DNA of 64,000 bases from Peribacillus sp. FSL E2-0218 (GTDB lineage Bacteria; Bacillota; Bacilli; Bacillales; DSM-1321): assembly GCF_037992945.1 (NCBI RefSeq), contig NZ_CP150304.1, forward strand, positions 5,118,659 to 5,182,658. Direction: 5' to 3'. Positions 35,441 to 44,248 of the stretch are shown in pieces (within the stretch, counting starts at the first letter, position 1; each line of letters opens with the position of its first letter). Position numbers and translations under genes: made by a program. The notes beneath the pieces are model-generated. The model worked only from the letters and a program-made list of their open reading frames with translations, had not been told where the DNA came from and did not search any database.

Positions 35441-37269
35441 GACCAATCATCCTCTTCTTCCTGTTCGTAAGGAAGTGTAAAGAATACCGTAGTTCCTTTT
35501 CCATCCACACTTTCCGCCCAAATTTTCCCGCCATGCGCCACGACCATTTCTTTTGCGATCGCTAAGCCAAGGCCGGTTCCGCCTAAGTTCCGCGCCCTTG
35601 CTTTATCGACACGGTAAAACCGGTCGAATATTTTATCAATGACGTTTTTGGGGATTCCCACTCCTTGATCTGTAATGCTTACAACGATGAAGCCTTCGGA
35701 AGCCCTGGCCCGGAAGGTCACTTGACCGCCTTCAGGTGAGTACTTTAACGAGTTGGAGATAACATTATAAAGAACCTGGGTAATCTTATCCTCATCGATA
35801 TCGACGAAATAAGCTTCTTTAGGCAAATCGCGCTTAAACGTTATATCATCATTTTTCGTCATTTCAAATCGATCGATGATATGGTCATAGAATTTATTGA
35901 AATTGACCCAGCCCGTTTTAAGCCTGTAATCCTTGCTGTCCATTTTCGAAAGCTGCAGCAGGTCATTGACAAGCCGGATCATTCGCTCCGTTTCATTTTG
36001 GGTCACACTTAGGAAGGATGGAGCGATTTCCTCATCCTTCCATGCCCCTTCAGCCAATGCCTCCAGGTAACTCCTCATGGTCGTAAGCGGGGTCCGCAGC
36101 TCATGGGACACGTTGGCAACGAATTCCCTGCGTTCACCCTCGATTTTTTCCTGCTCCGTAATGTCATGCAAAACAGTAATCAAACCATTCACGAAGCCCG
36201 TTTCCTTTTGGATCACCGAAAAGTTCGCCCTCAAAATGAACGGGCGATTCTTCTTGCTGTAATCAAGGATGACGGATTCGCGTTCTTCCAGTAAGTCATC
36301 AAATTTATATTCTTCTTCAAGACCCAATACCTCAATGATCGGCTGGTTCATGACCGTGTCACGCGAAATATTCAGAAGCTGTGCCGCCGGTTCATTAATC
36401 AAGTTCACCCGGCCCCGTCTGTCCGTCGAAATAACGCCGTCCGTCATATTGGAAAGAACGGATGATAGCTTGCGCCGCTCTCCTTCCGTGCTTGATTGCG
36501 ACTCTTGAAGCTTTTTGGTCAAATTATTGAAAGTGACGGCAAGCTGACCAATTTCGTCATCGCCATATACCCTGACTTTTCTGGAAAAATTCCCTTTTGC
36601 CATCACCAGGGCCTGTTTCCTCATATCCGACATGGGCCGGGTGATCGTTCTTGCGAGCAGGATCCCCAAAATGGCGGTTATGACCAAGGCAATGGCAGTA
36701 CCCGTCATGAAGATGCTATTGATTTCATCCATCTGCTCAAACACATTTTCCATCTCGGCTATGACATAGACGGCTCCAATGACCTCTCCATTTGCCTCAA
36801 TCGGCGTCGAAAGGACCCAGAGCCTTCTTCCAGTTTTAAGATCGCGGAAAACGTCACTATCCTCTTTCCCATAGATGAGCGTATTCTTGATGAGGACTTC
36901 CGTTGTCTTTTTCCCGACAATATCCTGCTTACTGGGGTCCGAGGTTCCGATTACCCTTCTGCTGCGGGTGTCGATCACACGGACCTCAGATATATCATTG
37001 GATGAATTATCCCGGTCTGTCAGTATCGTATCAATGGCTTCTTCGAGGGTCGGATCTTCCTCCCCCCGCTCTTGCTCCATTTCTTCACCAATGCTATAGG
37101 TGAGCAGGTTAACATGGCCCTTTATCGATTTCGTGAAATTCCCGACAAGATTCTCTTCCAATTCGCCAACAAAATATACCCCGATTATTTGCATCGCCAC
37201 GAAGATGAGCAGCACATAAATCAGAACAAATTTAAAATGAATCGAGCGAAAAAAACCAACCTTTTTCAT
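35437..37269 (-). CDS. walK: WalK sensor histidine kinase
   Basis: Encodes 610 residues: membrane helix (about 11-33), extracellular PAS-like (Cache) domain, second helix (about 187-205), HAMP, cytosolic PAS (about 265-370), HisKA with the phospho-accepting His389 (VANVSHELRTP), and HATPase with N, G1 (ITDQGVGIP), F and G2 (GGTGLGLAI) boxes. It is the kinase of the essential cell-wall two-component system. It follows walR by 5 bases. Confidence 0.97.
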   Translation of the reverse strand: MKKVGFFRSIHFKFVLIYVLLIFVAMQIIGVYFVGELEENLVGNFTKSIKGHVNLLTYSIGEEMEQERGEEDPTLEEAIDTILTDRDNSSNDISEVRVIDTRSRRVIGTSDPSKQDIVGKKTTEVLIKNTLIYGKEDSDVFRDLKTGRRLWVLSTPIEANGEVIGAVYVIAEMENVFEQMDEINSIFMTGTAIALVITAILGILLARTITRPMSDMRKQALVMAKGNFSRKVRVYGDDEIGQLAVTFNNLTKKLQESQSSTEGERRKLSSVLSNMTDGVISTDRRGRVNLINEPAAQLLNISRDTVMNQPIIEVLGLEEEYKFDDLLEERESVILDYSKKNRPFILRANFSVIQKETGFVNGLITVLHDITEQEKIEGERREFVANVSHELRTPLTTMRSYLEALAEGAWKDEEIAPSFLSVTQNETERMIRLVNDLLQLSKMDSKDYRLKTGWVNFNKFYDHIIDRFEMTKNDDITFKRDLPKEAYFVDIDEDKITQVLYNVISNSLKYSPEGGQVTFRARASEGFIVVSITDQGVGIPKNVIDKIFDRFYRVDKARARNLGGTGLGLAIAKEMVVAHGGKIWAESVDGKGTTVFFTLPYEQEEEDDWS

Positions 37270-37274
37270 AAGGA

Positions 37275-37985
37275 CTACTCCTGTTCAGGGTTACGCAGGT
37301 AATAACCGACCCCTCTTCTAGTTACAATCCAGCCTGGATGGCTTGGGTTGTCTTCTATCTTCTCACGAAGACGTCTGACCGTTACATCGACGGTCCGTAC
37401 ATCACCAAAGTAATCATAGCCCCAAACAGTTTGCAATAAGTGCTCCCTTGTCATGACCTGACCGATATGTTTAGCCAAATAATGAAGCAATTCAAACTCC
37501 CGGTGAGTTAATTCGATCGTATCTCCCCGCTTGGATACAACATAGGCATCCGGGTGGATCGTGAGCGTTCCTATCGTGATTTCCTTCGGTTCGTTAACAT
37601 CTTGATCTGGGACAGGGACAGCTTGCTGACGCCTTAAATTCGCCTTGACGCGTGCGATTATTTCCCGGGTGCTAAATGGTTTTGTCACGTAGTCATCTGC
37701 ACCAAGCTCCAGGCCCAGGACTTTATCAATCTCTGAATCCTTGGCAGTCAGCATGATGATCGGCGTTTCATACTTCTTCCTTACTTCCCTGCAAACCTCC
37801 ATGCCATCGCGCTGCGGCAGCATGATATCAAGCAAGATCAAATCAGGCTGGCGTTCTTCCACCATTTTGAGGGCCTCATTGCCATCATAAGCACAAAAAA
37901 CTTCATAGCCTTCTTTTTTCAGATTGAATTGCAATATATCAGCAATTGGCTTTTCATCGTCCACTACCAGAATTTTCTTATCCAT
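37275..37985 (-). CDS. walR: WalR response regulator
   Basis: Encodes 236 residues: a receiver domain with Asp53 as phosphorylation site (LILLDIMLPQ), the conserved Lys in TKPF, and an OmpR/PhoB-type winged-helix DNA-binding domain (about 135-232). It controls autolysin and cell-wall genes. It heads walRKHIJ. The 281 bases upstream hold its promoter region and the end of the M23 gene; I could not define a promoter there. Confidence 0.97.
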   Translation of the reverse strand: MDKKILVVDDEKPIADILQFNLKKEGYEVFCAYDGNEALKMVEERQPDLILLDIMLPQRDGMEVCREVRKKYETPIIMLTAKDSEIDKVLGLELGADDYVTKPFSTREIIARVKANLRRQQAVPVPDQDVNEPKEITIGTLTIHPDAYVVSKRGDTIELTHREFELLHYLAKHIGQVMTREHLLQTVWGYDYFGDVRTVDVTVRRLREKIEDNPSHPGWIVTRRGVGYYLRNPEQE

Positions 37986-38231
37986 ATGCTTATCTCCTTT
38001 TTAATAACTAACCTGAATCTATTAAAAACCGTGTCCTTATCCGGGACTTTTATCCACTTTTCCTTCTGCCTGCGCCAATCTAGCAGCATCGATCGGCAAA
38101 AGTTATATATATATACCCAATAAAGGGGCATGAACACCTGAATGAAAGCAAATTGTATCTATTATACTTTATCATTTTATAGGCATTAAATCACCTTTTT
38201 CCTATTATTCTCATCTATGTATGAAGCAGAA

Positions 38232-38260
38232 GAAGCCTTCGAATATTTTTCGAAGACTTC
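38232..38260 (-). terminator. Possible terminator of the M23 peptidase gene
   Basis: A 12 bp stem with one mismatch and a 5-base loop lies 6 bases past the stop. The T-run on the minus strand is weak. Confidence 0.4.
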
Positions 38261-38266
38261 AATCAA

Positions 38267-39685
38267 TTACTGACTTATATAGTTTAGCGGATTTACAAGC
38301 GACCCGTTTTTATATACTTCAAAATGGAGATGGACGCCGGTCGAGTTCCCTGTTGAACCCATCATGCCGATTTTCGCACCCTTTTCAATCTTTTGTCCTG
38401 CTTTAACACCAATTGAATCGAGGTGGGCATATACGGTCTTATATCCATTGTTGTGGTTGATCGTTATCTTATTTCCATACCCGCCGGAGTTTCCTGCCGA
38501 TTCAATAATTCCATGATCAGCTGCCGTGATCGTCCTCGTGGATGGACGGGCGATATCAATTCCCTTATGGAGTTTTCCCCATCGTTGCCCCTGCTTGCTG
38601 GAGATATAGCCCCCGTCTGCAGGCCACGCATATGTGCCGCTTCCTTGCGAAGGAATGACCTTCGTGCCTTTTTTGATGATTTCCGTTTTCGCCTTTTCCG
38701 TTATTTCTTTTTCCACGATCGTTTCACTGACTTTTTTACCATTCGTTTCGGAAACGTTATAAGTGAAGGCCTCGATTCCATCATTGCCCGCTTGTTCAAT
38801 GATGACCTCTCCCTTGGGCAGTTCATCATCCTCCTGAACCTTCTTTTCAAAAGGAATCCGTTCTTCATCATATACTTCCCTTTCCACCATTACGTTCACA
38901 TAAGGCATAAGCTCCGTCACGACGAGACGATCGCCCTCCTTAAGGTCCTTGCCTTCATTCTGGCTTTGGTTGAGCTCCAATAGTTGACCCGCGTCCATAT
39001 CATGGCTCGCAGCAATCGACTCCAGGTCATCATCTTCCTTAGCCTCATAGATAACCTTTTCCTTCTTGCCTTCTTTGAGCACGGCCATGGTTTTATCGAC
39101 AGTCATGATTTCATCTGGATCGGCCATTGTCTCTTTAAACGTAACTGGACGCGAAAATTCGATGTCTAGGATTTTACTTCCTGGTTCCTTTAACGATTCA
39201 CTCGAATTGCCGTCCTCATTTTTAGCCGATTCATATGCTTCGTATTCCGCTTCATCAACATAGAGCAAGGTGAGCTTTTTCAACACTTCCTCCGCATCAT
39301 CCTTTGATGGGACATAAGCGACCGTTTGATGATCTATATCGATTTCATACGCTTTTGCCTTAATATCCAACCGATCGGATATTTCCTTAACAGCCTGATC
39401 CTCTTTCACTTCTTCCTCAAATACCTCTTCAGGAACAAACGTCACTTGAGACTCCTTATCGAATGTATAATCAGGATAGTCTTCCTGTGCTTCCTCTACC
39501 TTATCCGCAACGATCTGCTCTATCTTACCTTCATCCGTCACGCTTCCCACGAACTCATCGTCAAGATAAACATGGTGAATGGTTGCAGTATCCGAGAGCC
39601 CTGCAGCCGTCACCCGATTCACTGCAAGCATAAATACGACGGATACCAGCAGCAGGGTGATTCCTCTCCCCTTTAAGCTAAACAT
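38267..39685 (-). CDS. M23 endopeptidase with LysM and G5 domains
   Basis: Encodes 472 residues. An N-terminal signal or anchor (about 8-27) is followed by a long acidic region, a LysM domain (EAKEDDDLESIAASHDMD, about 210-255), a G5 domain (about 260-340) and a C-terminal M23 peptidase. The zinc ligands lie in HKGIDIA near residue 377 and HLHFE near 455. It should bind peptidoglycan and cut peptide cross-links outside the cell. It lies directly upstream of walR on the same strand, which fits a cell-wall role, but it has its own 3' hairpin. Control by WalR is plausible, yet no consensus WalR box lies on its strand. Confidence 0.92.
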   Translation of the reverse strand: MFSLKGRGITLLLVSVVFMLAVNRVTAAGLSDTATIHHVYLDDEFVGSVTDEGKIEQIVADKVEEAQEDYPDYTFDKESQVTFVPEEVFEEEVKEDQAVKEISDRLDIKAKAYEIDIDHQTVAYVPSKDDAEEVLKKLTLLYVDEAEYEAYESAKNEDGNSSESLKEPGSKILDIEFSRPVTFKETMADPDEIMTVDKTMAVLKEGKKEKVIYEAKEDDDLESIAASHDMDAGQLLELNQSQNEGKDLKEGDRLVVTELMPYVNVMVEREVYDEERIPFEKKVQEDDELPKGEVIIEQAGNDGIEAFTYNVSETNGKKVSETIVEKEITEKAKTEIIKKGTKVIPSQGSGTYAWPADGGYISSKQGQRWGKLHKGIDIARPSTRTITAADHGIIESAGNSGGYGNKITINHNNGYKTVYAHLDSIGVKAGQKIEKGAKIGMMGSTGNSTGVHLHFEVYKNGSLVNPLNYISQ

Positions 39686-40055
39686 ATAAGGTCCTCCTTA
39701 ACGGCTCAGTCACCAATTAAGAAACTAATCAAATGTATGTTAAGATTTATTAGTTCAATTTAAATACCTGTGTCCATGACTGATTTCATAATATTTTTCC
39801 ACTCATAACTCTATCATAAGAAGAAAAAAAACAAGAAATAGACTTCATAATGTAATAGAACTGTATAAATGGTGACAACAAGTACCAATGATTATGTCTG
39901 CAAAGAAGGGGGTGGAATAGTCACCAGAAGCGGAGATTATAAGCCCACTAAGGGTGAAGGCCCGTTTTTTTATAAATTGGTTCGAATTGGTATATTACAA
40001 ATCGATAACAATCTATTAACAAAGTTTCATTTATAATACGATGATATAGCAAAAA
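39686..40055. other. Intergenic region between the M23 gene and the tRNA cluster
   Basis: AT-rich. It holds a near-WalR motif on the plus strand (TGTAAT-N5-TGTATA, 39851-39867), which points away from the M23 gene, and a T-run at 39966-39972. I see no RNA gene or protein gene. Confidence 0.4.
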
Positions 40056-40081
40056 AAAACGCCCTCTAGCAAGGGCGTTTT
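40056..40081 (-). terminator. tRNA operon terminator
   Basis: A 10 bp stem (AAAACGCCCT and complement) with a short loop is followed on the minus strand by a run of Ts. Confidence 0.9.
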
Positions 40082-40090
40082 CAATAAGGA

Positions 40091-40163
40091 TGGCTCAGGA
40101 CGGAATCGAACCGCCGACACAAGGATTTTCAGTCCTTTGCTCTACCGACTGAGCTACTGAGCC
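40091..40163 (-). tRNA. tRNA-Phe (GAA)
   Basis: 73 bases with a full cloverleaf. Acceptor GGCTCAG pairs with CTGAGCC and the anticodon loop is CTGAAAA, giving GAA. The discriminator A is followed by TCC, so the 3' CCA is not encoded. Last tRNA of the operon. Confidence 0.95.
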
Positions 40164-40193
40164 AAATATTCCATTTCAAAGTAAAAAATAAAA

Positions 40194-40269
40194 TGGCGGT
40201 CCCGACGGGAATCGAACCCGCGATCTCCTGCGTGACAGGCAGGCATGTTAACCGCTACACCACGGGACC
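40194..40269 (-). tRNA. tRNA-Asp (GTC)
   Basis: 76 bases. Acceptor GGTCCCG pairs with CGGGACC; anticodon loop CTGTCAC gives GTC; discriminator G; CCA is encoded. Confidence 0.96.
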
Positions 40270-40292
40270 AGTAAAGATATGAAATAAAGAAG

Positions 40293-40364
40293 TGACCCAT
40301 ACGGGATTCGAACCCGTGTTACCGCCGTGAAAGGGCGGTGTCTTAACCGCTTGACCAATGGGCC
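40293..40364 (-). tRNA. tRNA-Glu (TTC)
   Basis: 72 bases. Acceptor GGCCCAT pairs with ATGGGTC including one G-U-type position; anticodon loop CTTTCAC gives TTC; discriminator A; the following bases are CTT, so CCA is not encoded. Confidence 0.95.
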
Positions 40365-40373
40365 GAAAAAAAA

Positions 40374-40449
40374 TGGTGAGCCATGAAGGATTCGAACCTT
40401 CGACCCTCTGATTAAAAGTCAGATGCTCTACCAACTGAGCTAATGGCTC
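40374..40449 (-). tRNA. tRNA-Lys (TTT)
   Basis: 76 bases. Acceptor GAGCCAT pairs with ATGGCTC; anticodon loop CTTTTAA gives TTT; discriminator A; CCA is encoded. First tRNA of the operon Lys-Glu-Asp-Phe. Confidence 0.96.
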
Positions 40450-40505
40450 GTACTAATGAATGTCACTGTGTTTCGCTTCGTCGTATTATTGTGACGACGC
40501 TTATG

Positions 40506-40535
40506 ATAATATCACGAATTATAGAGTTTAGGCAA
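40506..40535 (-). promoter_or_regulatory. tRNA operon promoter
   Basis: On the minus strand TTGCCT and TATTAT are 18 bases apart, with a TG one base before the -10 element. It lies about 57 bases upstream of tRNA-Lys. A short hairpin with CGTCG arms lies in the transcribed leader. Confidence 0.65.
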
Positions 40536-40589
40536 TAGTTTTTTTAAAATAAAATAATATTTATTATTTTCCCTCGTAATCATGAAGAA

Positions 40590-40611
40590 GAGCCGGCCAA
40601 AAAGCCAGCTC
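40590..40611 (-). terminator. purA terminator
   Basis: An 8 bp stem with one G-U pair and a 6-base loop, 15 bases past the purA stop, with a moderately T-rich tail. Confidence 0.6.
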
Positions 40612-40626
40612 CATTTTCAAGAAAAA

Positions 40627-41919
40627 TTACGCTAGACGCCAAGGGCTTCTCACGATATTTGTTTGGTTGCGGTCAGGACCGACAGAGAAAGTCGTCAAAG
40701 GAATGCCCACTAATTGTGATACACGCTCAACATAGTGACGAGCATTATCTGGAAGTTCGTCCAGTGATTTGCATCCTGTGATGTCCTCTGACCAGCCTGG
40801 AAGCTCTTCATAAACTGGCTTACATTCACCGGTCGCTTTCAAAGTGGCTGGCACTTCATGAATGACTTCGCCTTTGTATTCATAAGCGACACAGATTTTG
40901 ACCGTATCAAGACCTGATAGCACGTCAATCGAGTTCAATGATAGGTCGGTGATTCCGCTGACACGGCGTGCATGGCGGACGACAACAGCGTCAAACCAGC
41001 CCACACGGCGCGGCCTGCCTGTAGTTGTGCCATATTCACGGCCCACTTCACGGATTTGGTTACCGATTTCATCATGTAATTCCGTCGGGAAAGGACCATC
41101 GCCCACACGGCTTGTATATGCTTTACATACACCAACCACATGGTTGATTTTCGTAGGACCTACGCCAGAACCGATCGTAACGCCGCCTGCAACCGGATTG
41201 GATGACGTGACGAATGGATATGTTCCTTGATCGATATCAAGCATGACTCCTTGTGCCCCTTCGAATAATACCCGTTTTCCTTCATCAAGTGCATCATTCA
41301 ATACAACGGATGTATCGCAAACATATTTCTGCACTTGCTGTCCGTACTCATAGTATTCTTCCAAGATTTCTTCGATTTTGAAACCTTCCGTCTCATAAAA
41401 ACGTTCGAACATACGATTTTTTTCGACAAGATTATGAGATAGTTTTTCCTCGAAAATTTCACGGTCCAAAAGGTCGGCCATCCGGATTCCGTTACGGGCA
41501 GCCTTGTCCATATAAGCAGGGCCGATCCCTTTTTTTGTCGTTCCAATCTTATTGGCGCCTTTACGATCTTCTTCGACTTCATCTAATTTGATATGATAAG
41601 GAAGAATGACATGGGCACGGTTCGAAATACGAAGATTATCCGTACTCACTCCATGGCTATGCAAATAAGCAAGCTCCTCTACAAGAGCTTTCGGATCGAC
41701 CACCATACCATTTCCAATGACACAAATTTTATCACTATAAAAAATCCCTGACGGAATTAAATGCAGTTTATAAGTAACACCATTAAATTTTATTGTATGC
41801 CCTGCATTGTTCCCGCCTTGATAACGAGCAATGGCTTCCGCATTCTGGGATAGAAAATCTGTTATTTTACCTTTACCTTCGTCTCCCCATTGTGTACCGA
41901 CTACTACAACTGATGACAT
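40627..41919 (-). CDS. purA: Adenylosuccinate synthetase
   Basis: Encodes 430 residues. The N-terminal GTP-binding loop WGDEGKGKITD, the IMP-binding QGGNNAGHT and the GTGxxG-like VGPTKINHVVG region are intact. It joins IMP and aspartate with GTP, the first committed step to AMP. It is monocistronic, with GGAGGTGC upstream of the ATG and a PurR box about 100 bases upstream. Confidence 0.97.
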   Translation of the reverse strand: MSSVVVVGTQWGDEGKGKITDFLSQNAEAIARYQGGNNAGHTIKFNGVTYKLHLIPSGIFYSDKICVIGNGMVVDPKALVEELAYLHSHGVSTDNLRISNRAHVILPYHIKLDEVEEDRKGANKIGTTKKGIGPAYMDKAARNGIRMADLLDREIFEEKLSHNLVEKNRMFERFYETEGFKIEEILEEYYEYGQQVQKYVCDTSVVLNDALDEGKRVLFEGAQGVMLDIDQGTYPFVTSSNPVAGGVTIGSGVGPTKINHVVGVCKAYTSRVGDGPFPTELHDEIGNQIREVGREYGTTTGRPRRVGWFDAVVVRHARRVSGITDLSLNSIDVLSGLDTVKICVAYEYKGEVIHEVPATLKATGECKPVYEELPGWSEDITGCKSLDELPDNARHYVERVSQLVGIPLTTFSVGPDRNQTNIVRSPWRLA

Positions 41920-42018
41920 CTGAATAAAGCACCTCCAAAGGTTCCGTAATACCGATCAATAACCGGTTCTTATCAAACAAACCTATTTTATCAATAATCC
42001 AAAGGTGAAGTCAATACA

Positions 42019-42062
42019 AAATCCGAACATTACACATTTTTAAAAATAATTTGTTCGTAAAA
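42019..42062. promoter_or_regulatory. PurR operator of purA
   Basis: AAATCCGAACATT at 42019-42031 matches the PurR box AWWWCCGAACWWT at every position. A weaker inverted copy with core GTTCG lies at 42050-42062. PurR binds such inverted pairs upstream of purine genes, and release by PRPP relieves repression. The rest of the 365-base gap up to the dnaB terminator shows nothing else I recognise. Confidence 0.8.
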
Positions 42063-42251
42063 AAGGGCAAGCGACTGCATTCCCGGCCTGATTGGTTTTG
42101 GATTATCTCCGTATTATTCCCTGCACTCGCTTTTATTATGATCAAAATGCACTCCTTTTTCAGGAGACGAATTGCATTATTACATGCTGCATCTAAAAAT
42201 AAGGTTGTTTTCGCGGTGTGGTTAATTTCCGGTCCAAGCAACCAAACGCAA

Positions 42252-42282
42252 AACAGCCCGCCATGTTTTATGGCGGGCTGTT
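42252..42282 (-). terminator. dnaB terminator
   Basis: A perfect 13 bp stem (AACAGCCCGCCAT and complement) with a 5-base loop, followed on the minus strand by TTGCG. Confidence 0.85.
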
Positions 42283-42284
42283 CC

Positions 42285-43649
42285 CTATGCCCCGGGCGAC
42301 ATCGAATCATCATCGAATCGCCGTTCGAGGTTAACGAATTTATTGTACTCCTTCACGAAGGCAAGTGAAACCGTTCCTACCGGGCCATTACGCTGTTTCG
42401 CTATGATGATTTCAATGATATTTTTGTTCTCGGATTCTTTATCATAATAATCATCACGGTATAAGAATGCGACGATATCGGCATCTTGCTCGATACTCCC
42501 CGATTCCCGGATATCAGACATCATCGGGCGCTTATCCTGGCGCTGCTCCACTCCCCGGGATAGCTGGGAAAGGGCGATGACTGGCACTTTAAGTTCACGA
42601 GCGAGCGCTTTGAGTGAACGTGAAATCTCGGATACCTCCTGCTGACGGTTGTCGCCTGAACGACCATCGCCTTGAATTAACTGCAGGTAATCGATCAAGA
42701 TCATGCCAAGGCCATGTTCCTGTTTCAGACGGCGGCATTTTGAGCGAATTTCACCGATCCTCACGCCTGGCGTATCATCAATATAAATGCCGGCATTCGA
42801 CAAGCTTCCCATCGCCATCGTAAGCTTGCGCCAATCCTCATCGGTCAAGGAACCTGTCCGTAGGTTCTGGGCGTTTATGTTTCCTTCGGCACAGAGCATA
42901 CGCATAACGAGCTGCTCTGCACCCATTTCAAGACTGAAAATCGCTACATTTTCCTCCGTTTTGGTCGCAACGTTTTGAGCGATATTCAAGGCAAATGCCG
43001 TTTTACCTACAGAGGGACGGGCGCCCACTATAATGAGATCATTACGTTGAAACCCTGCCGTCATTCGATCCAGTTCAGCAAACCCTGTCGGTATTCCCGT
43101 GACATCCCCTTTACGGTTGGTCAGAATTTCTATGTTATCGTATGTCGCAACCAATACATCTTTAATATTTTGGAAAGACCCGGAATTTTTACGCTGGGCC
43201 ACTTCCATGATCGTTTTTTCTGCTTCCCCGAGCAGCTCCTCGACCTCGTCCTCGCGACTGTAGCCTTCCTGGGCGATGTTGGTCGCTGTCCTGATCAAAC
43301 GGCGGAGCAAAGACTTCTCCTCGACGATGCGGGCATAATATTCAATATTGGCCGCGGTAGGGACCGACCCGGCCAATTCACTTAAATAAGAAACACCGCC
43401 AACTTCTTCAAGGTTTTTTGTCGCAGCCAGTTCTTCCGTCACCGTGATCAAATCGACCGCTTTGCCTTCGTCATTCAAATTAAGCATCACATTAAAAATC
43501 TTTTGATGCGAGCTTCTGTAAAAATCCTCCGGAATCAAAACTTCCGAAGTAACGGTCAATGAAGATGGCTCTAGAAAAATGGCTCCCAGTACAGCCTGTT
43601 CGGCTTCTATATTTTGAGGGGGGATCCTATCTTGAAATTGTTCTATCAT
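42285..43649 (-). CDS. dnaB: Replicative DNA helicase
   Basis: Encodes 454 residues: an N-terminal DnaB domain (EAEQAVLGAIFLEP) and a RecA-like C-terminal domain with Walker A GARPSVGKTAFALN near residue 209, Walker B ILIDYLQLI and the arginine-finger region ALAREL. It is the hexameric 5'-3' helicase of the replisome, called DnaC in B. subtilis nomenclature. GGGAGG precedes the ATG by 9 bases. It lies downstream of rplI with its own intergenic gap. Confidence 0.97.
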   Translation of the reverse strand: MIEQFQDRIPPQNIEAEQAVLGAIFLEPSSLTVTSEVLIPEDFYRSSHQKIFNVMLNLNDEGKAVDLITVTEELAATKNLEEVGGVSYLSELAGSVPTAANIEYYARIVEEKSLLRRLIRTATNIAQEGYSREDEVEELLGEAEKTIMEVAQRKNSGSFQNIKDVLVATYDNIEILTNRKGDVTGIPTGFAELDRMTAGFQRNDLIIVGARPSVGKTAFALNIAQNVATKTEENVAIFSLEMGAEQLVMRMLCAEGNINAQNLRTGSLTDEDWRKLTMAMGSLSNAGIYIDDTPGVRIGEIRSKCRRLKQEHGLGMILIDYLQLIQGDGRSGDNRQQEVSEISRSLKALARELKVPVIALSQLSRGVEQRQDKRPMMSDIRESGSIEQDADIVAFLYRDDYYDKESENKNIIEIIIAKQRNGPVGTVSLAFVKEYNKFVNLERRFDDDSMSPGA

Positions 43650-43798
43650 ATCTTAAAACCTCCCATTCTAAGAGGATACCTTTTTTGCTAGCTTATACGT
43701 TTCTAGCCAAAAGAAAAAAGTGAAAGGACTACATGCCCAATCACATTTTTCGTCTAACTCTATTTTATCAATTTTTCACAGATATGAAACAGCTAAAA

Positions 43799-44248
43799 TT
43801 AGTTAATTTCTTTTACATGCACAGTCAATGTCGCCGTGACTTCAGGGTGAAGCTTGACGGGCAGCTTCGTATGTCCTAAAGAACGGATGCCGTCAGCAAG
43901 CTCCATCTTGCGTTTATCAAGCTTGATGCCATGTTTTTTCTGAAGCTCCGATGCGATTTGCTTCGTCGTGATCGAACCGAATAAACGGCCGCCCTCACCC
44001 GCTTTGGCGGATAACTCGACTGTCAATTTCTCCAGTTGCACTTTCAGGTCTTCAGCTTGCTGAAGCTCTTCGGCAGCGAGCGATTGTTCTTTATTCTTCT
44101 GTGCTTCCAGCGTTTTTACATTTGTATTATTTGCTTCAACGGCCAATCCTTGCTTGATCAGGAAATTATGTGCATATCCATCCGCAACATTTTTAACTTC
44201 CCCTTTTTTCCCTTTACCTTTAACATCTTTTAGAAATATTACCTTCAT
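43799..44248 (-). CDS. rplI: 50S ribosomal protein L9
   Basis: Encodes 149 residues, the usual length. The N-terminal domain MKVIFLKDVKGKGKKGEVKNV, a long connecting helix and the C-terminal rRNA-binding domain are present. The ATG at 44248 overlaps the gdpP stop by 4 bases (ATGA) and has AAGGGGG upstream; the frame open to 44320 is not conserved. Confidence 0.96.
   Translation of the reverse strand: MKVIFLKDVKGKGKKGEVKNVADGYAHNFLIKQGLAVEANNTNVKTLEAQKNKEQSLAAEELQQAEDLKVQLEKLTVELSAKAGEGGRLFGSITTKQIASELQKKHGIKLDKRKMELADGIRSLGHTKLPVKLHPEVTATLTVHVKEIN

Noticed and set aside
37660..37675. ATTTCCCGGG as a Noc-binding site inside walR
   Set aside because: Only one half matches the ATTTCCCGGGAAAT palindrome; the other half is unrelated.
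39851..39867. TGTAAT-N5-TGTATA as a WalR box for the M23 peptidase gene
   Set aside because: It lies on the plus strand, facing away from the gene, and one half-site mismatches the consensus.
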